From S141-55 sp964422065 (lineage in GTDB: Bacteria > Hydrothermota > Hydrothermia > WGAB01): a DNA stretch of 56,525 bases. Shown here piece after piece: positions 40,953 to 48,166 of this stretch (positions are counted from its first letter, which is position 1; each line of letters begins with the position of its first letter). The stretch lies in contig CAYQZW010000003.1 in NCBI GenBank assembly GCA_964422065.1, positions 1 through 56,525 of the forward strand, in the 5' to 3' direction. Made by a program: the position numbers and the translations under genes. The notes beneath the pieces were generated by a model. That model saw only the letters and a program-made list of their open reading frames with translations, did no database searches and was not told the DNA's origin.

Positions 40953-42038
40953 ATGCGAACCGGGACTGCCGACCTCCCGTTGCATACCGGCAAAGCCCCT
41001 CGGTGGCTCTTTGACCGGATGGTACGCCTGGCCGGGGCCATCCTGGAGGCCATCGTCATGGACCTCGGGGAACAGGAGGTCTTGCGCCGCCTCCAGGACC
41101 CTTTCTGGTTTCAGGCCTTTGGGGCCCTCCTGGGCTTTGATTGGCATTCCTCGGGCCTCACGACCACCACCACCGGTGCGATTAAAGAGGCCCTGAAACA
41201 ACGAGACCTTGGCATCTATGTCGCCGGAGGGAAAGGCGCAACCTCCCGGAAGACCCCGGACCAGATCCAACAGATCGCCGAACGGATCGGCTTGGACCCC
41301 CATCCTCTCATCTATGCCAGCCGCATGTCTGCGAAGGTGGATTCCGCTGCTCTTCAAGACGGCTACCAGATTTATCACCACGTTTTCGTGTTTACCCGAC
41401 AGGGCCACTGGGTGGTGATCCAGCAGGGCATGAACCCCCTCAAGCGTTACGCCCGCCGGTATCACTGGTCAGATGATCGGCTGATCTCTTTCGTGGTGGA
41501 ACCCCATGCCGGGATCGCTGCTCAACGTCGCGAGCCACAAGTCCTGGATCTCACGGCCCGGCAAAGCCAGGAGACCCAGCACGTCATGGTTGAGTTGGCG
41601 AAGGAAGGGCCGGATCGTGTCCTCCGGGATCTTGAAACACTCCGGTCGGTCCGGCTCCCCCGTCGTCATGCCTTATGGCTTCAAGACATCCGGCCGGAGC
41701 ATCTCCGGAAGATCCTCTTAAAGACCTATGAGCGTGCACCCCAGACGTTTGAAGAGATGTTAGGTCTTCGGGGTGTGGGCCCCAAAACACTTCGGGCACT
41801 CGCACTGGTTTCGGACATCATTTACGGCGCCAAACCCTCTTACCAAGATCCTGCCGTGTATGCCTTTGCCCATGGAGGCAAGGACGGCTATCCGTATCCC
41901 GTGAGTCGGCGGGTCTATGACCGTTCTATTGACGTCGTCGAGCGGGCCATCCGGCTCGCAAAGTTAGGGAACCGGGAGAAACTCCAGGCTCTAAGAAAGT
42001 TAGGGCAACTCTTTACGGACGAGGAGGTTTTAAAATGA
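40953..42038 (+). CDS. DUF763 family protein (predicted nucleic-acid-binding)
   Basis: 361 residues beginning MRTGTADLPLHTGKAPRWLF, the hallmark of DUF763, a family found mostly in archaea and thermophilic bacteria. The C-terminal half contains a helix-hairpin-helix-like stretch (TFEEMLGLRGVGPKTLRALALVSDIIYG), which suggests DNA or RNA binding. FAHGGKDGYPYPVSRRVYDRSI is another conserved family block. The biochemical function is not known to me. The start is fixed by the leaderless promoter. The gene overlaps the next, a very large secreted protein, by 4 bases (ATGA), an odd partnership. Confidence 0.88.
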   Translation: MRTGTADLPLHTGKAPRWLFDRMVRLAGAILEAIVMDLGEQEVLRRLQDPFWFQAFGALLGFDWHSSGLTTTTTGAIKEALKQRDLGIYVAGGKGATSRKTPDQIQQIAERIGLDPHPLIYASRMSAKVDSAALQDGYQIYHHVFVFTRQGHWVVIQQGMNPLKRYARRYHWSDDRLISFVVEPHAGIAAQRREPQVLDLTARQSQETQHVMVELAKEGPDRVLRDLETLRSVRLPRRHALWLQDIRPEHLRKILLKTYERAPQTFEEMLGLRGVGPKTLRALALVSDIIYGAKPSYQDPAVYAFAHGGKDGYPYPVSRRVYDRSIDVVERAIRLAKLGNREKLQALRKLGQLFTDEEVLK

Positions 42039-44932
42039 GACGATGGATATGGCTCGGGGTTTTGTGGGGATGGCTGGGCGTGGGGGGCGCAGAAACCATC
42101 CTGAAGACCCTCCCCTGCCCGGGCCCGGACGATGGCTACTATGCCTGGGGCCTGACCTTTGTCAATGGGCACCTGTATGTGGCCGATGATCTGTGGGGCC
42201 GAGTTTACGTTGTGGACACCACCGATGGCACGGTTCTGGACTCGTTCCCCGGACCCAACGATTCGAACCACGGCCTCGCCTTTGATGGGACGTACCTGTG
42301 GTACGCTTCGTATCGCTGGACTTCGCCCTACATCTACAAACTGACCCTGAACGGCCAGAAAGTAGACTCCATCCATGTTTTGGATTTCGCGGCCGGAGAC
42401 TATATCGGGGGCTTGACCTGGGACGGTCAGTATCTCTGGGTCTCGATTTATTATCCCAACGACCCGCTCAATCTTTACCGGGTGGATGTCACGACCCATC
42501 AGGCGGTAGACACGCTGCCCGCACAGGGTACACAGCCCTACGGGCTGGCCTGGGACGGCCAAGCCCTCTGGAACGTCATGGACGACAACGATGGCGACCC
42601 GGAACGGGTCTGGAAACTCGATCCTCAGACCGGCGATACCCTCCTCTCTTTTCCGGTCCCGACGACGCGACCCCGTGACCTCACCTGGGACGGAGAGGCG
42701 CTCTGGCTGATCGCAGAGACAGAAAACGGCCCCGGCATGACCCTCTATCGCATTGACCCCTATGGCACGGGCTATCCGGAAATTTTCGTGCCGCTCACCC
42801 AATACAACTTCGGGACCGTCCCAGTGGGCGATTCCGGTGTCTGGAACCTCCAGGTCTTGAACAATGGCACCGCCCCGCTGGTGATCGACAGCCTGCCCAG
42901 CACTCATCCTGCCTTCCATGCCGGCACTTCCTTCCCTGTCACCATTGCCCCGGGCAACATGGATCTCCTTCCCGTGGTCTTTGCCCCGCCCTCACCAGGC
43001 CCTTATCAGGCCACCTTAACGCTCTATTCCAACGATCCGGTGCAACCGACCATCCCCTTGACCGTGGAAGGCACAGGTGTGTTCCAGGGACCGGAGATCG
43101 AACTTCCGGATACCGTACATGACTATGGGAGTGTGCGTGCCCGTGCGCTGACCCGGTGGTGGCTCCGGGTGGTCAACCTCGGAAGCGAGCCTCTAATCCT
43201 GGACTCCGCGTTGGTGGAGGTTCCGGTAACCGATTGCCAGGGAACTTTTTACATTGAGCCGTATGAATTTCCGATCACAGTCTGGCCCATGGACACGGCC
43301 CGGATCCCGGTCTGGTTCTGGGCGCCGGATACCGGCAATGCCAGTGCAGCGGTGGAAATCTTTTCCAACGATCCCGATGAGCCCGTACGATGGGTGTACC
43401 TGGAGGGGAGCGGAGACCCCACGCCGGTCCCTGAAGGCGGCTTCTTCTGGCTCCATGTCGTCCAGGGTGAGATCTGGGAACACATCCGGTCTCTGAAGAC
43501 GATTCAAGACCTCAATGGGGACAGTATCCCGGAAGTCCTGGCGGTTTCTGAAAACGACACCCTTTACTGCCTGAACGGCAACGCGTATTTGACGGGCGAC
43601 GTCCTGTGGAAGTTTCCGACCCCCCCGCCCTATGTGGAACGGGGCATGATTGTGATCCCGGATGTGGACGGGGATGGGGTCCAGGACATCGCCCTGGCCA
43701 CCGTCTGGGGTGGGCGACAGGTCCGGGTCATCTCCGGGAAGACCGGGACCCTCATCTGGCAATACGACACCCACGAGTACGGCGAAGGCGGCTGGGTCTA
43801 TGAGGTCGCAAAATTTGTGGATCTCACCGGCGATGGCATCCCGGAGATCCTGGCCGGCGCGGGGGATGACGCTTATGGCACCGGACCAAAGCGTGGGTAT
43901 TGCTTTAATGGCGCAACCGGCACAAAGATCTGGGAAGCCCCGGCCGGCTATGCCGTGCTGGGGATCCGGGCGATCGGCGATGTGAACGGGGATGGCGTCC
44001 CCGAGGTGGCGATGGCAACCGCGGATGGCTCCCCCTCCTCGTACAACGTGATCCTGGTGGACGGCGCCACAGGCTCCCAGATCTGGCAGCAGTCCCTGGC
44101 ATCTTATGGGGCGGGCTGGACCGTGGTCCCGGTCGGGGATGTCAATGACGACGGTACCCCGGACCTTGCTGCCGGTACCCATGGCTATGTCGTGATCCTG
44201 AACGGCGCCAACGGCTCGGTGCTCCATGCGGTCAACGTCGGGAGCATTGTGGTGGAACTCGTGCCGATGGAAGACATGAACGGCGATGGCACCCCGGAAC
44301 TGTTGCCCGCCGGTACTGTACCCGCACTTTACAACGTGAACCCCAGAACGGGCACGTTCAACTGGGTGGCCACAACCCCGGATATGGTGTTCTCCGTGGC
44401 CCCGATTGAAGACATCACCGGAGACGGGGTGCAGGATCTCATTGTCGGAACCGGGTACACGACGAATCGGCTCCAGGTGGTCTCCGGGTCGTCCGGAACC
44501 CCGATCTGGGAGATCCCGATGTCCGGCCCCGTGGAGGTGGTCTACGGCATCCCCTCCATTGATGGCAATTCGACGATGGATGTTCTGGCAGGCACGCGGA
44601 ACGGGATGATCGCCGCTTATTCCAACGGTGCGGGGTATGACGTGGAGGAACAGGTACAGGTCGGCTCCCCTGCCCGGCTCCAGGTCTGGCCGACCGTGAC
44701 CCCTGGCGTCCTCAAGGTCCGCTGGATCCAACCCCGGCCCGGCACCTACAGGATTCAGGTGTATGACGTGTCAGGACGACAACTTCTGAGCGAGGTTTGG
44801 CGTGTGACGGAACGGGAACGGGAGGAGTATACCCTGGATCTCCGGAAACTCAAACAAGGGGTTTACTTTCTCGGATTGTCCAATGGACCACGGCGCGTTT
44901 CCATGGTCCGGTTTTTGAAGGTCGCGCCTTAG
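42035..44932 (+). CDS. Secreted multidomain protein: beta-propeller, ASPM/HYDIN-like Ig, FG-GAP repeats, sorting tail
   Basis: 965 residues. Signal peptide MRRWIWLGVLWGWLGVGGA. Residues about 25-250 form a propeller-like region with repeating LAFDGTYLW, LTWDGQYLW, LAWDGQALW and LTWDGEALW. Two ASPM-SPD2-HYDIN (choice-of-anchor) Ig domains follow (about 255-470, e.g. VVFAPPSPGPYQATLTLYSND). FG-GAP/VCBS repeats (480-870) include VDGDGVQDIALATVWGG, NGDGVPEVAMATADG and NDDGTPDLAAGTHG; the Asp-rich loops probably bind calcium. The last 85 residues are the common tail (IQVYDVSGRQLLSEVW...GVYFLGLSN). It follows DUF763 with a 4-base overlap. Likely surface-exposed; activity unknown. Confidence 0.82.
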   Translation: MRRWIWLGVLWGWLGVGGAETILKTLPCPGPDDGYYAWGLTFVNGHLYVADDLWGRVYVVDTTDGTVLDSFPGPNDSNHGLAFDGTYLWYASYRWTSPYIYKLTLNGQKVDSIHVLDFAAGDYIGGLTWDGQYLWVSIYYPNDPLNLYRVDVTTHQAVDTLPAQGTQPYGLAWDGQALWNVMDDNDGDPERVWKLDPQTGDTLLSFPVPTTRPRDLTWDGEALWLIAETENGPGMTLYRIDPYGTGYPEIFVPLTQYNFGTVPVGDSGVWNLQVLNNGTAPLVIDSLPSTHPAFHAGTSFPVTIAPGNMDLLPVVFAPPSPGPYQATLTLYSNDPVQPTIPLTVEGTGVFQGPEIELPDTVHDYGSVRARALTRWWLRVVNLGSEPLILDSALVEVPVTDCQGTFYIEPYEFPITVWPMDTARIPVWFWAPDTGNASAAVEIFSNDPDEPVRWVYLEGSGDPTPVPEGGFFWLHVVQGEIWEHIRSLKTIQDLNGDSIPEVLAVSENDTLYCLNGNAYLTGDVLWKFPTPPPYVERGMIVIPDVDGDGVQDIALATVWGGRQVRVISGKTGTLIWQYDTHEYGEGGWVYEVAKFVDLTGDGIPEILAGAGDDAYGTGPKRGYCFNGATGTKIWEAPAGYAVLGIRAIGDVNGDGVPEVAMATADGSPSSYNVILVDGATGSQIWQQSLASYGAGWTVVPVGDVNDDGTPDLAAGTHGYVVILNGANGSVLHAVNVGSIVVELVPMEDMNGDGTPELLPAGTVPALYNVNPRTGTFNWVATTPDMVFSVAPIEDITGDGVQDLIVGTGYTTNRLQVVSGSSGTPIWEIPMSGPVEVVYGIPSIDGNSTMDVLAGTRNGMIAAYSNGAGYDVEEQVQVGSPARLQVWPTVTPGVLKVRWIQPRPGTYRIQVYDVSGRQLLSEVWRVTEREREEYTLDLRKLKQGVYFLGLSNGPRRVSMVRFLKVAP

Positions 44933-44954
44933 GGTTTCGGTGGACGGAAGCCAT

Positions 44955-44977
44955 CCCCACCCCCTCCTGTCGTGGGG
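44955..44977. terminator. GC-rich hairpin between convergent transcription units
   Basis: CCCCAC (44955-44960) and GTGGGG (44972-44977) around an 11-base loop in the 65-base gap between the secreted protein and the dsrE-like gene. No T-run, so only a weak candidate. Confidence 0.35.
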
Positions 44978-44997
44978 GACCTGTTGAATGAAGCCGG

Positions 44998-45498
44998 TTA
45001 GATAAAGACGATCTGGGCCCCTTCGGTCATCTCAATGAACTCACTGGCGGTGACGATATCGTCGACCACCTCCAGGAAGTCGTCTTTGGTTAAGCCCATC
45101 ATGTCCACGGTCATTTTGCAGGCATAGAGTTTGGCGCCTGCGTCATGGAGCATTTCCAGCATTTCCCGGACCGGGGGAACTTCCAGTTCCTTCATCTTCT
45201 TCTTCATGAGGGCAGTGGCGATTTCGGTCATCCCGGGCAGGACACCCAGGATTTGAGGGATGCCCATGTCAATGGGAAAGCCCATCATGCCGGTTTTCAT
45301 ACTGGCGTTCCCCACCGGCGGGAGTTTGAGGTGGTCGACCCGTTTCTTGTTGATGAGGTCCAGACCCCAGAAGGTGAAGAAGAGGATGACTTCTACGCCC
45401 TCGCCGAGGGCGGCCCAGCCCATGATCAGGGCGGGATACGCCATATCCAGGTTCCCTTTGGAACAGATGAATGCGATTTTCCGGGTTTCTTCGGCCAT
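44998..45498 (-). CDS. DsrE/DrsE2-family sulfur-carrier protein
   Basis: 166 residues of the DsrE/DsrF/DrsH-like fold: KIAFICSKGNLDMAYPALIMGWAALGEGVEVILFFTFWGL at the start and the conserved AGAKLYACKMTVDMMGL with Cys127, the position of the persulfide-carrying cysteine in the family; Cys12 is a second candidate. It probably passes sulfane sulfur between partner proteins. Start ATG 45498 with AAGGAGG 5 bases upstream. It is the last of four genes with sqr, DUF1641 and dsrC, so sulfide made into persulfide by the quinone oxidoreductase is the likely substrate. The exact subfamily is uncertain. Confidence 0.85.
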   Translation of the reverse strand: MAEETRKIAFICSKGNLDMAYPALIMGWAALGEGVEVILFFTFWGLDLINKKRVDHLKLPPVGNASMKTGMMGFPIDMGIPQILGVLPGMTEIATALMKKKMKELEVPPVREMLEMLHDAGAKLYACKMTVDMMGLTKDDFLEVVDDIVTASEFIEMTEGAQIVFI

Positions 45499-45589
45499 GG
45501 CAACCTCCTTCTTTGGCCTTCCAGTCTGCGGCCGGGGAAGCCGGCGTGACGGATCCTCGCTGGGCCGGCCGCTGACGGTAAGCCATGTC

Positions 45590-45904
45590 TTAGATGCACC
45601 CTTCGGGCTTCGGGACACCGGCGATCCGCGCCACCTTTTTGCCCGGGCCCTTGGGGAAGAGTTGGAACAACTCCTTGGTTGGCACCCCGGCCCCCTTGCT
45701 GATCTGCCGAAGGGTCGGCGATGTGCCCTTCTCCTTGTAGTAGTTGCGGACGAAATGGATGATCTCCCAGTGACGATCCGTCAACGCAATGCCCATCTCC
45801 TCCGCGATCGCCTGGGCAATCTCCGGTGTCCAATCGTCTGGATTGACGAGATACCCCTCGTCATTTACTTCGACTTCTTTGCTGGCAATGACTTTCGTCG
45901 GCAT
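45590..45904 (-). CDS. DsrC/TusE-family sulfurtransferase with a single C-terminal cysteine
   Basis: 104 residues: VNDEGYLVNPDDWTPEIAQAIAEEMGIALTDRHWEIIHFVRNYY, then PTLRQI and the C-terminus RIAGVPKPEGCI. The penultimate Cys103 is the universal sulfur-binding residue. The second cysteine of true dissimilatory DsrC, 11 residues earlier, is Ala92 here, so it is closer to TusE or other sulfur-relay members than to a DsrAB partner. AAGGAGG lies upstream of ATG 45904. It is 4 bases after the DUF1641 gene and 91 bases before the DsrE-like gene in an apparent sulfide-oxidation operon. Confidence 0.92.
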   Translation of the reverse strand: MPTKVIASKEVEVNDEGYLVNPDDWTPEIAQAIAEEMGIALTDRHWEIIHFVRNYYKEKGTSPTLRQISKGAGVPTKELFQLFPKGPGKKVARIAGVPKPEGCI

Positions 45905-45908
45905 GGTT

Positions 45909-46652
45909 TCACCTCCTTGAATTTTTGGCGTTGCCATTTTTTCGGCGGATTTCCCCACGCCCCAACGAAATCAAACGCAAGGATTGCATGGTGATCACGA
46001 GCCCCCGCCGGACATGGGGGTCCCGCAATAGTCTCAAAATGGTCCGCGTGGACACATCAATCTCCTCAGGATGCTCACTAACTTCACGGAAGGTCTCTGT
46101 GAACTCCTGCAGGAGATACAGGACATCCGGCTGGGTCAATTCCTTGATGGTTTCCAAGATGATGACGATGTTGTCGGCCAGGAGGCGGACGTCTTCCGGT
46201 GTAAAGTGGGTGATGATGTTGTCGGCGATGCGGATCGCTTCCTTGAAGAACGCAAAGTAGCCTTTCCGTTCCAGGTCGTCCAGTTGTTTCATCAGGGTGA
46301 GGAAGGCGTCCCGAGCCAAGGGACTGGCATCGCGCAGGAAGTCCTGCAGGCTCTCAATCTGATCAATCAGTTGTTCAAAGTTCTTGAGGTTCCGGAGTAA
46401 TCGCTTGCCAAAATGCAGGATGTCTTCCAGTTGGACATGTCGCTGGACCTCATCCAGTTGTTCCAGCAGGAGGAGGTAGACATCGTTGATGATGGGGATG
46501 AGGTCGGCCTTCAGTTCCTCCCGTTCCTGGTGGCGGCGCCGTTCTTCGCGGACGTACTCGGTGACCTCGGCGAGTTGTTTGGAGAGGTCGTCCAGTTGGG
46601 TCTGGAGCGCCTTCAGTTGCTCCTCAACGGTAGGGGAGGTGGCGGGTTCCAT
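45909..46652 (-). CDS. DUF1641-type helical protein, SQR partner
   Basis: 247 residues, almost wholly helical. The N-terminal third is a coiled coil (EEQLKALQTQLDDLSKQLAEVTEYVREERRRHQEREEL). The core ADNIVIILETIKELTQPDVLYLLQEFTETFREV resembles the DUF1641 family, repeatedly found next to sulfide:quinone oxidoreductases. It has no membrane helix and no cysteine in its central part, so a scaffold or docking role with SQR is more likely than redox chemistry. GAGGAGGT lies upstream of ATG 46652. It is 11 bases after sqr and 4 bases before dsrC. Confidence 0.8.
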   Translation of the reverse strand: MEPATSPTVEEQLKALQTQLDDLSKQLAEVTEYVREERRRHQEREELKADLIPIINDVYLLLLEQLDEVQRHVQLEDILHFGKRLLRNLKNFEQLIDQIESLQDFLRDASPLARDAFLTLMKQLDDLERKGYFAFFKEAIRIADNIITHFTPEDVRLLADNIVIILETIKELTQPDVLYLLQEFTETFREVSEHPEEIDVSTRTILRLLRDPHVRRGLVITMQSLRLISLGRGEIRRKNGNAKNSRR

Positions 46653-46663
46653 GATGCACCTCC

Positions 46664-47896
46664 TCAGTACCACTTACCGGCCATGGTCAACTGCGCGGTA
46701 ATCGGCATGTGTTTGCCTTTGAGCAGGATGTTCCAATACATCCACCGGAACAGCATCTTGCCCCAGTGGTTCATCCGGGTCTCCTGGAGCAGGGAGAACG
46801 GCCCGATGGCCGGCAAGGGGAATTTGCCGGGCAGGGGCTCCACTTCGTAGTTGAAGTCAATGAGGATGCCCTTGCCAAACCCCGATTCAATGTAGCAGTT
46901 CGCGTGTCCATCAAAGGTGGGCTTGAGGTCTAAGCCGTCTATGTACCGCAGGAAATTGGGAACAAAGACGTCCACCATGAAGTGGGCCACAGAGCCCGCC
47001 TTGGAGGTGGGGACATCCGTGGCGTCTCCCAGGACAAAGATGTTGTCAAACTCCTTGGCCTTCAGGGTATGCCGGTCCGTCGGCACGAAGTTGAGGTCGT
47101 CTCCAATCCCCGAGCGTTCAATGGCATCGCTCCCCATGTGGATCGGGATGGTGACCAGGAGGTCATACGGCACTTCCTGCTCGTCGTATGAGATGATGAC
47201 CTTTTTCTCCGGATCCACACGCTCAATGAGGAAGTCCGGCACGAGTTGGATTCCCTTTTCTTCCAGCATGTTGCCGAGGATTTCCGAGGCCTTGGGCTTG
47301 GTGAACGCGCCGGGTAGGGGGGTCACATAGACGAGTTCCACCTTATCCCGGATCCCCTCTTCGTGGAAGTACCAATCGGCGAGGAAGATGAACTCCAGGG
47401 GCGCTACCGGGCATTTGATCGGCATGTCTACGACATTCACGACCAACCGGCCGCCCTGCCACTCCCGGAGTTTTTTCCTCAGCGCGACAGCCCCTTCAAT
47501 GGTGTAGAAGTCAAAGACAGACTTCCGCCATTCTTTGTCTACGAGTCCTGGGGTCTCGTCAGGCCGGGGGTGGGCGCCGGTCGCGATGATGAGGTAGTCG
47601 TAGGGCAAATACTGGCGGTCTGCCTTGATCCGGACACGGTTCTTGTCGGGCTCAATGGCCTCGATCTCGGAGAGGATGAACTTCACCCGAGAGGGGAGGT
47701 AGTCCCTCCTGGGCTTGATCACGTCGTTCTTGCTATAGATGCCAAACGGAATAAAGAGAAAGCCGGGCTGGTAATAGTGGGTAGGGTTGGCATCTACAAC
47801 CGTGATCTCCCACTCCTCGGGCTCCAATTCCCGAACCAGTCGGTTCGCGACGGTTGTCCCTGCTGTGCCTGCACCTAAGATCACAAGCCGTTTCAT
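46664..47896 (-). CDS. sqr: Sulfide:quinone oxidoreductase
   Basis: 410 residues, FAD-linked. It oxidises sulfide to polysulfide or persulfide and passes electrons to the quinone pool at the membrane. Rossmann motif LVILGAGTAGTTVANRL (4-20), the second FAD motif NIFVLGDATDVPTSKAGSVAHF (285-306), and the two redox cysteines Cys162 (MPIKCPVAPLEF) and Cys334 (GHANCYIESGFG). A C-terminal amphipathic helix (WGKMLFRWMYWNILL) would bind the membrane. GAGGTG lies 7 bases before the ATG. First gene of sqr-DUF1641-dsrC-dsrE, with a TTGAAA/17/TAAAAT promoter and an FNR-like box upstream. Confidence 0.94.
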   Translation of the reverse strand: MKRLVILGAGTAGTTVANRLVRELEPEEWEITVVDANPTHYYQPGFLFIPFGIYSKNDVIKPRRDYLPSRVKFILSEIEAIEPDKNRVRIKADRQYLPYDYLIIATGAHPRPDETPGLVDKEWRKSVFDFYTIEGAVALRKKLREWQGGRLVVNVVDMPIKCPVAPLEFIFLADWYFHEEGIRDKVELVYVTPLPGAFTKPKASEILGNMLEEKGIQLVPDFLIERVDPEKKVIISYDEQEVPYDLLVTIPIHMGSDAIERSGIGDDLNFVPTDRHTLKAKEFDNIFVLGDATDVPTSKAGSVAHFMVDVFVPNFLRYIDGLDLKPTFDGHANCYIESGFGKGILIDFNYEVEPLPGKFPLPAIGPFSLLQETRMNHWGKMLFRWMYWNILLKGKHMPITAQLTMAGKWY

Positions 47897-48033
47897 GGTT
47901 CTTCACCTCTTCTTGATGTTTGGAGCCCGGGGCAGACATAAGCCGATCTGGGAACATCCAAGGTGCCCCGGGAAGACTGAAAGCCTGGAATTGAGGAAGT
48001 TTCTCTTTCATCGCAATATTCTGAGACATCAAA

Positions 48034-48062
48034 ATTTTAAAGTTTTCGGTAAAGTTTTTCAA
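48034..48062 (-). promoter_or_regulatory. sqr operon promoter
   Basis: Minus strand TTGAAA (48062-48057), 17 bp, TAAAAT (48039-48034), start near 48027, leader about 130 bases. The spacer holds two direct AAAGTTTT repeats (plus-strand 48039-48046 and 48051-48058), 12 bp apart, a possible operator. The whole segment is AT-rich compared with its surroundings. Confidence 0.78.
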
Positions 48063-48067
48063 TTGTT

Positions 48068-48081
48068 TTGATACTTGTCAA
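48068..48081. promoter_or_regulatory. FNR/CRP-family-like binding box
   Basis: TTGAT-ACTT-GTCAA matches the FNR consensus TTGAT-N4-ATCAA at 9 of 10 positions. Its centre is about 47 bases upstream of the predicted sqr start and about 56 upstream of the predicted aminotransferase start. No FNR/CRP regulator gene is in the window. Confidence 0.5.
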
Positions 48082-48095
48082 ATTTTTGGCTTCCC

Positions 48096-48124
48096 TGGAT
48101 TCGACAACACGCACCTTGTAAGAT
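48096..48124 (+). promoter_or_regulatory. Possible promoter of the ornithine aminotransferase gene
   Basis: TGGATT (48096-48101), 17 bp, TAAGAT (48119-48124). The -35 is poor, consistent with need for an activator. The leader is about 36 bases with AAAGGAGG. Confidence 0.42.
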
Positions 48125-48166
48125 TTGGGCTCTACCACGCCCAAAATGACCAAAAGGAGGTTTTTC

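Noticed and set aside
43193..44731. 512-codon open frame antisense to the FG-GAP protein
   Set aside because: Antisense reading of Asp/Gly-rich repeats keeps frames open artificially; the product is His/Asp/Arg-rich without a fold signature.
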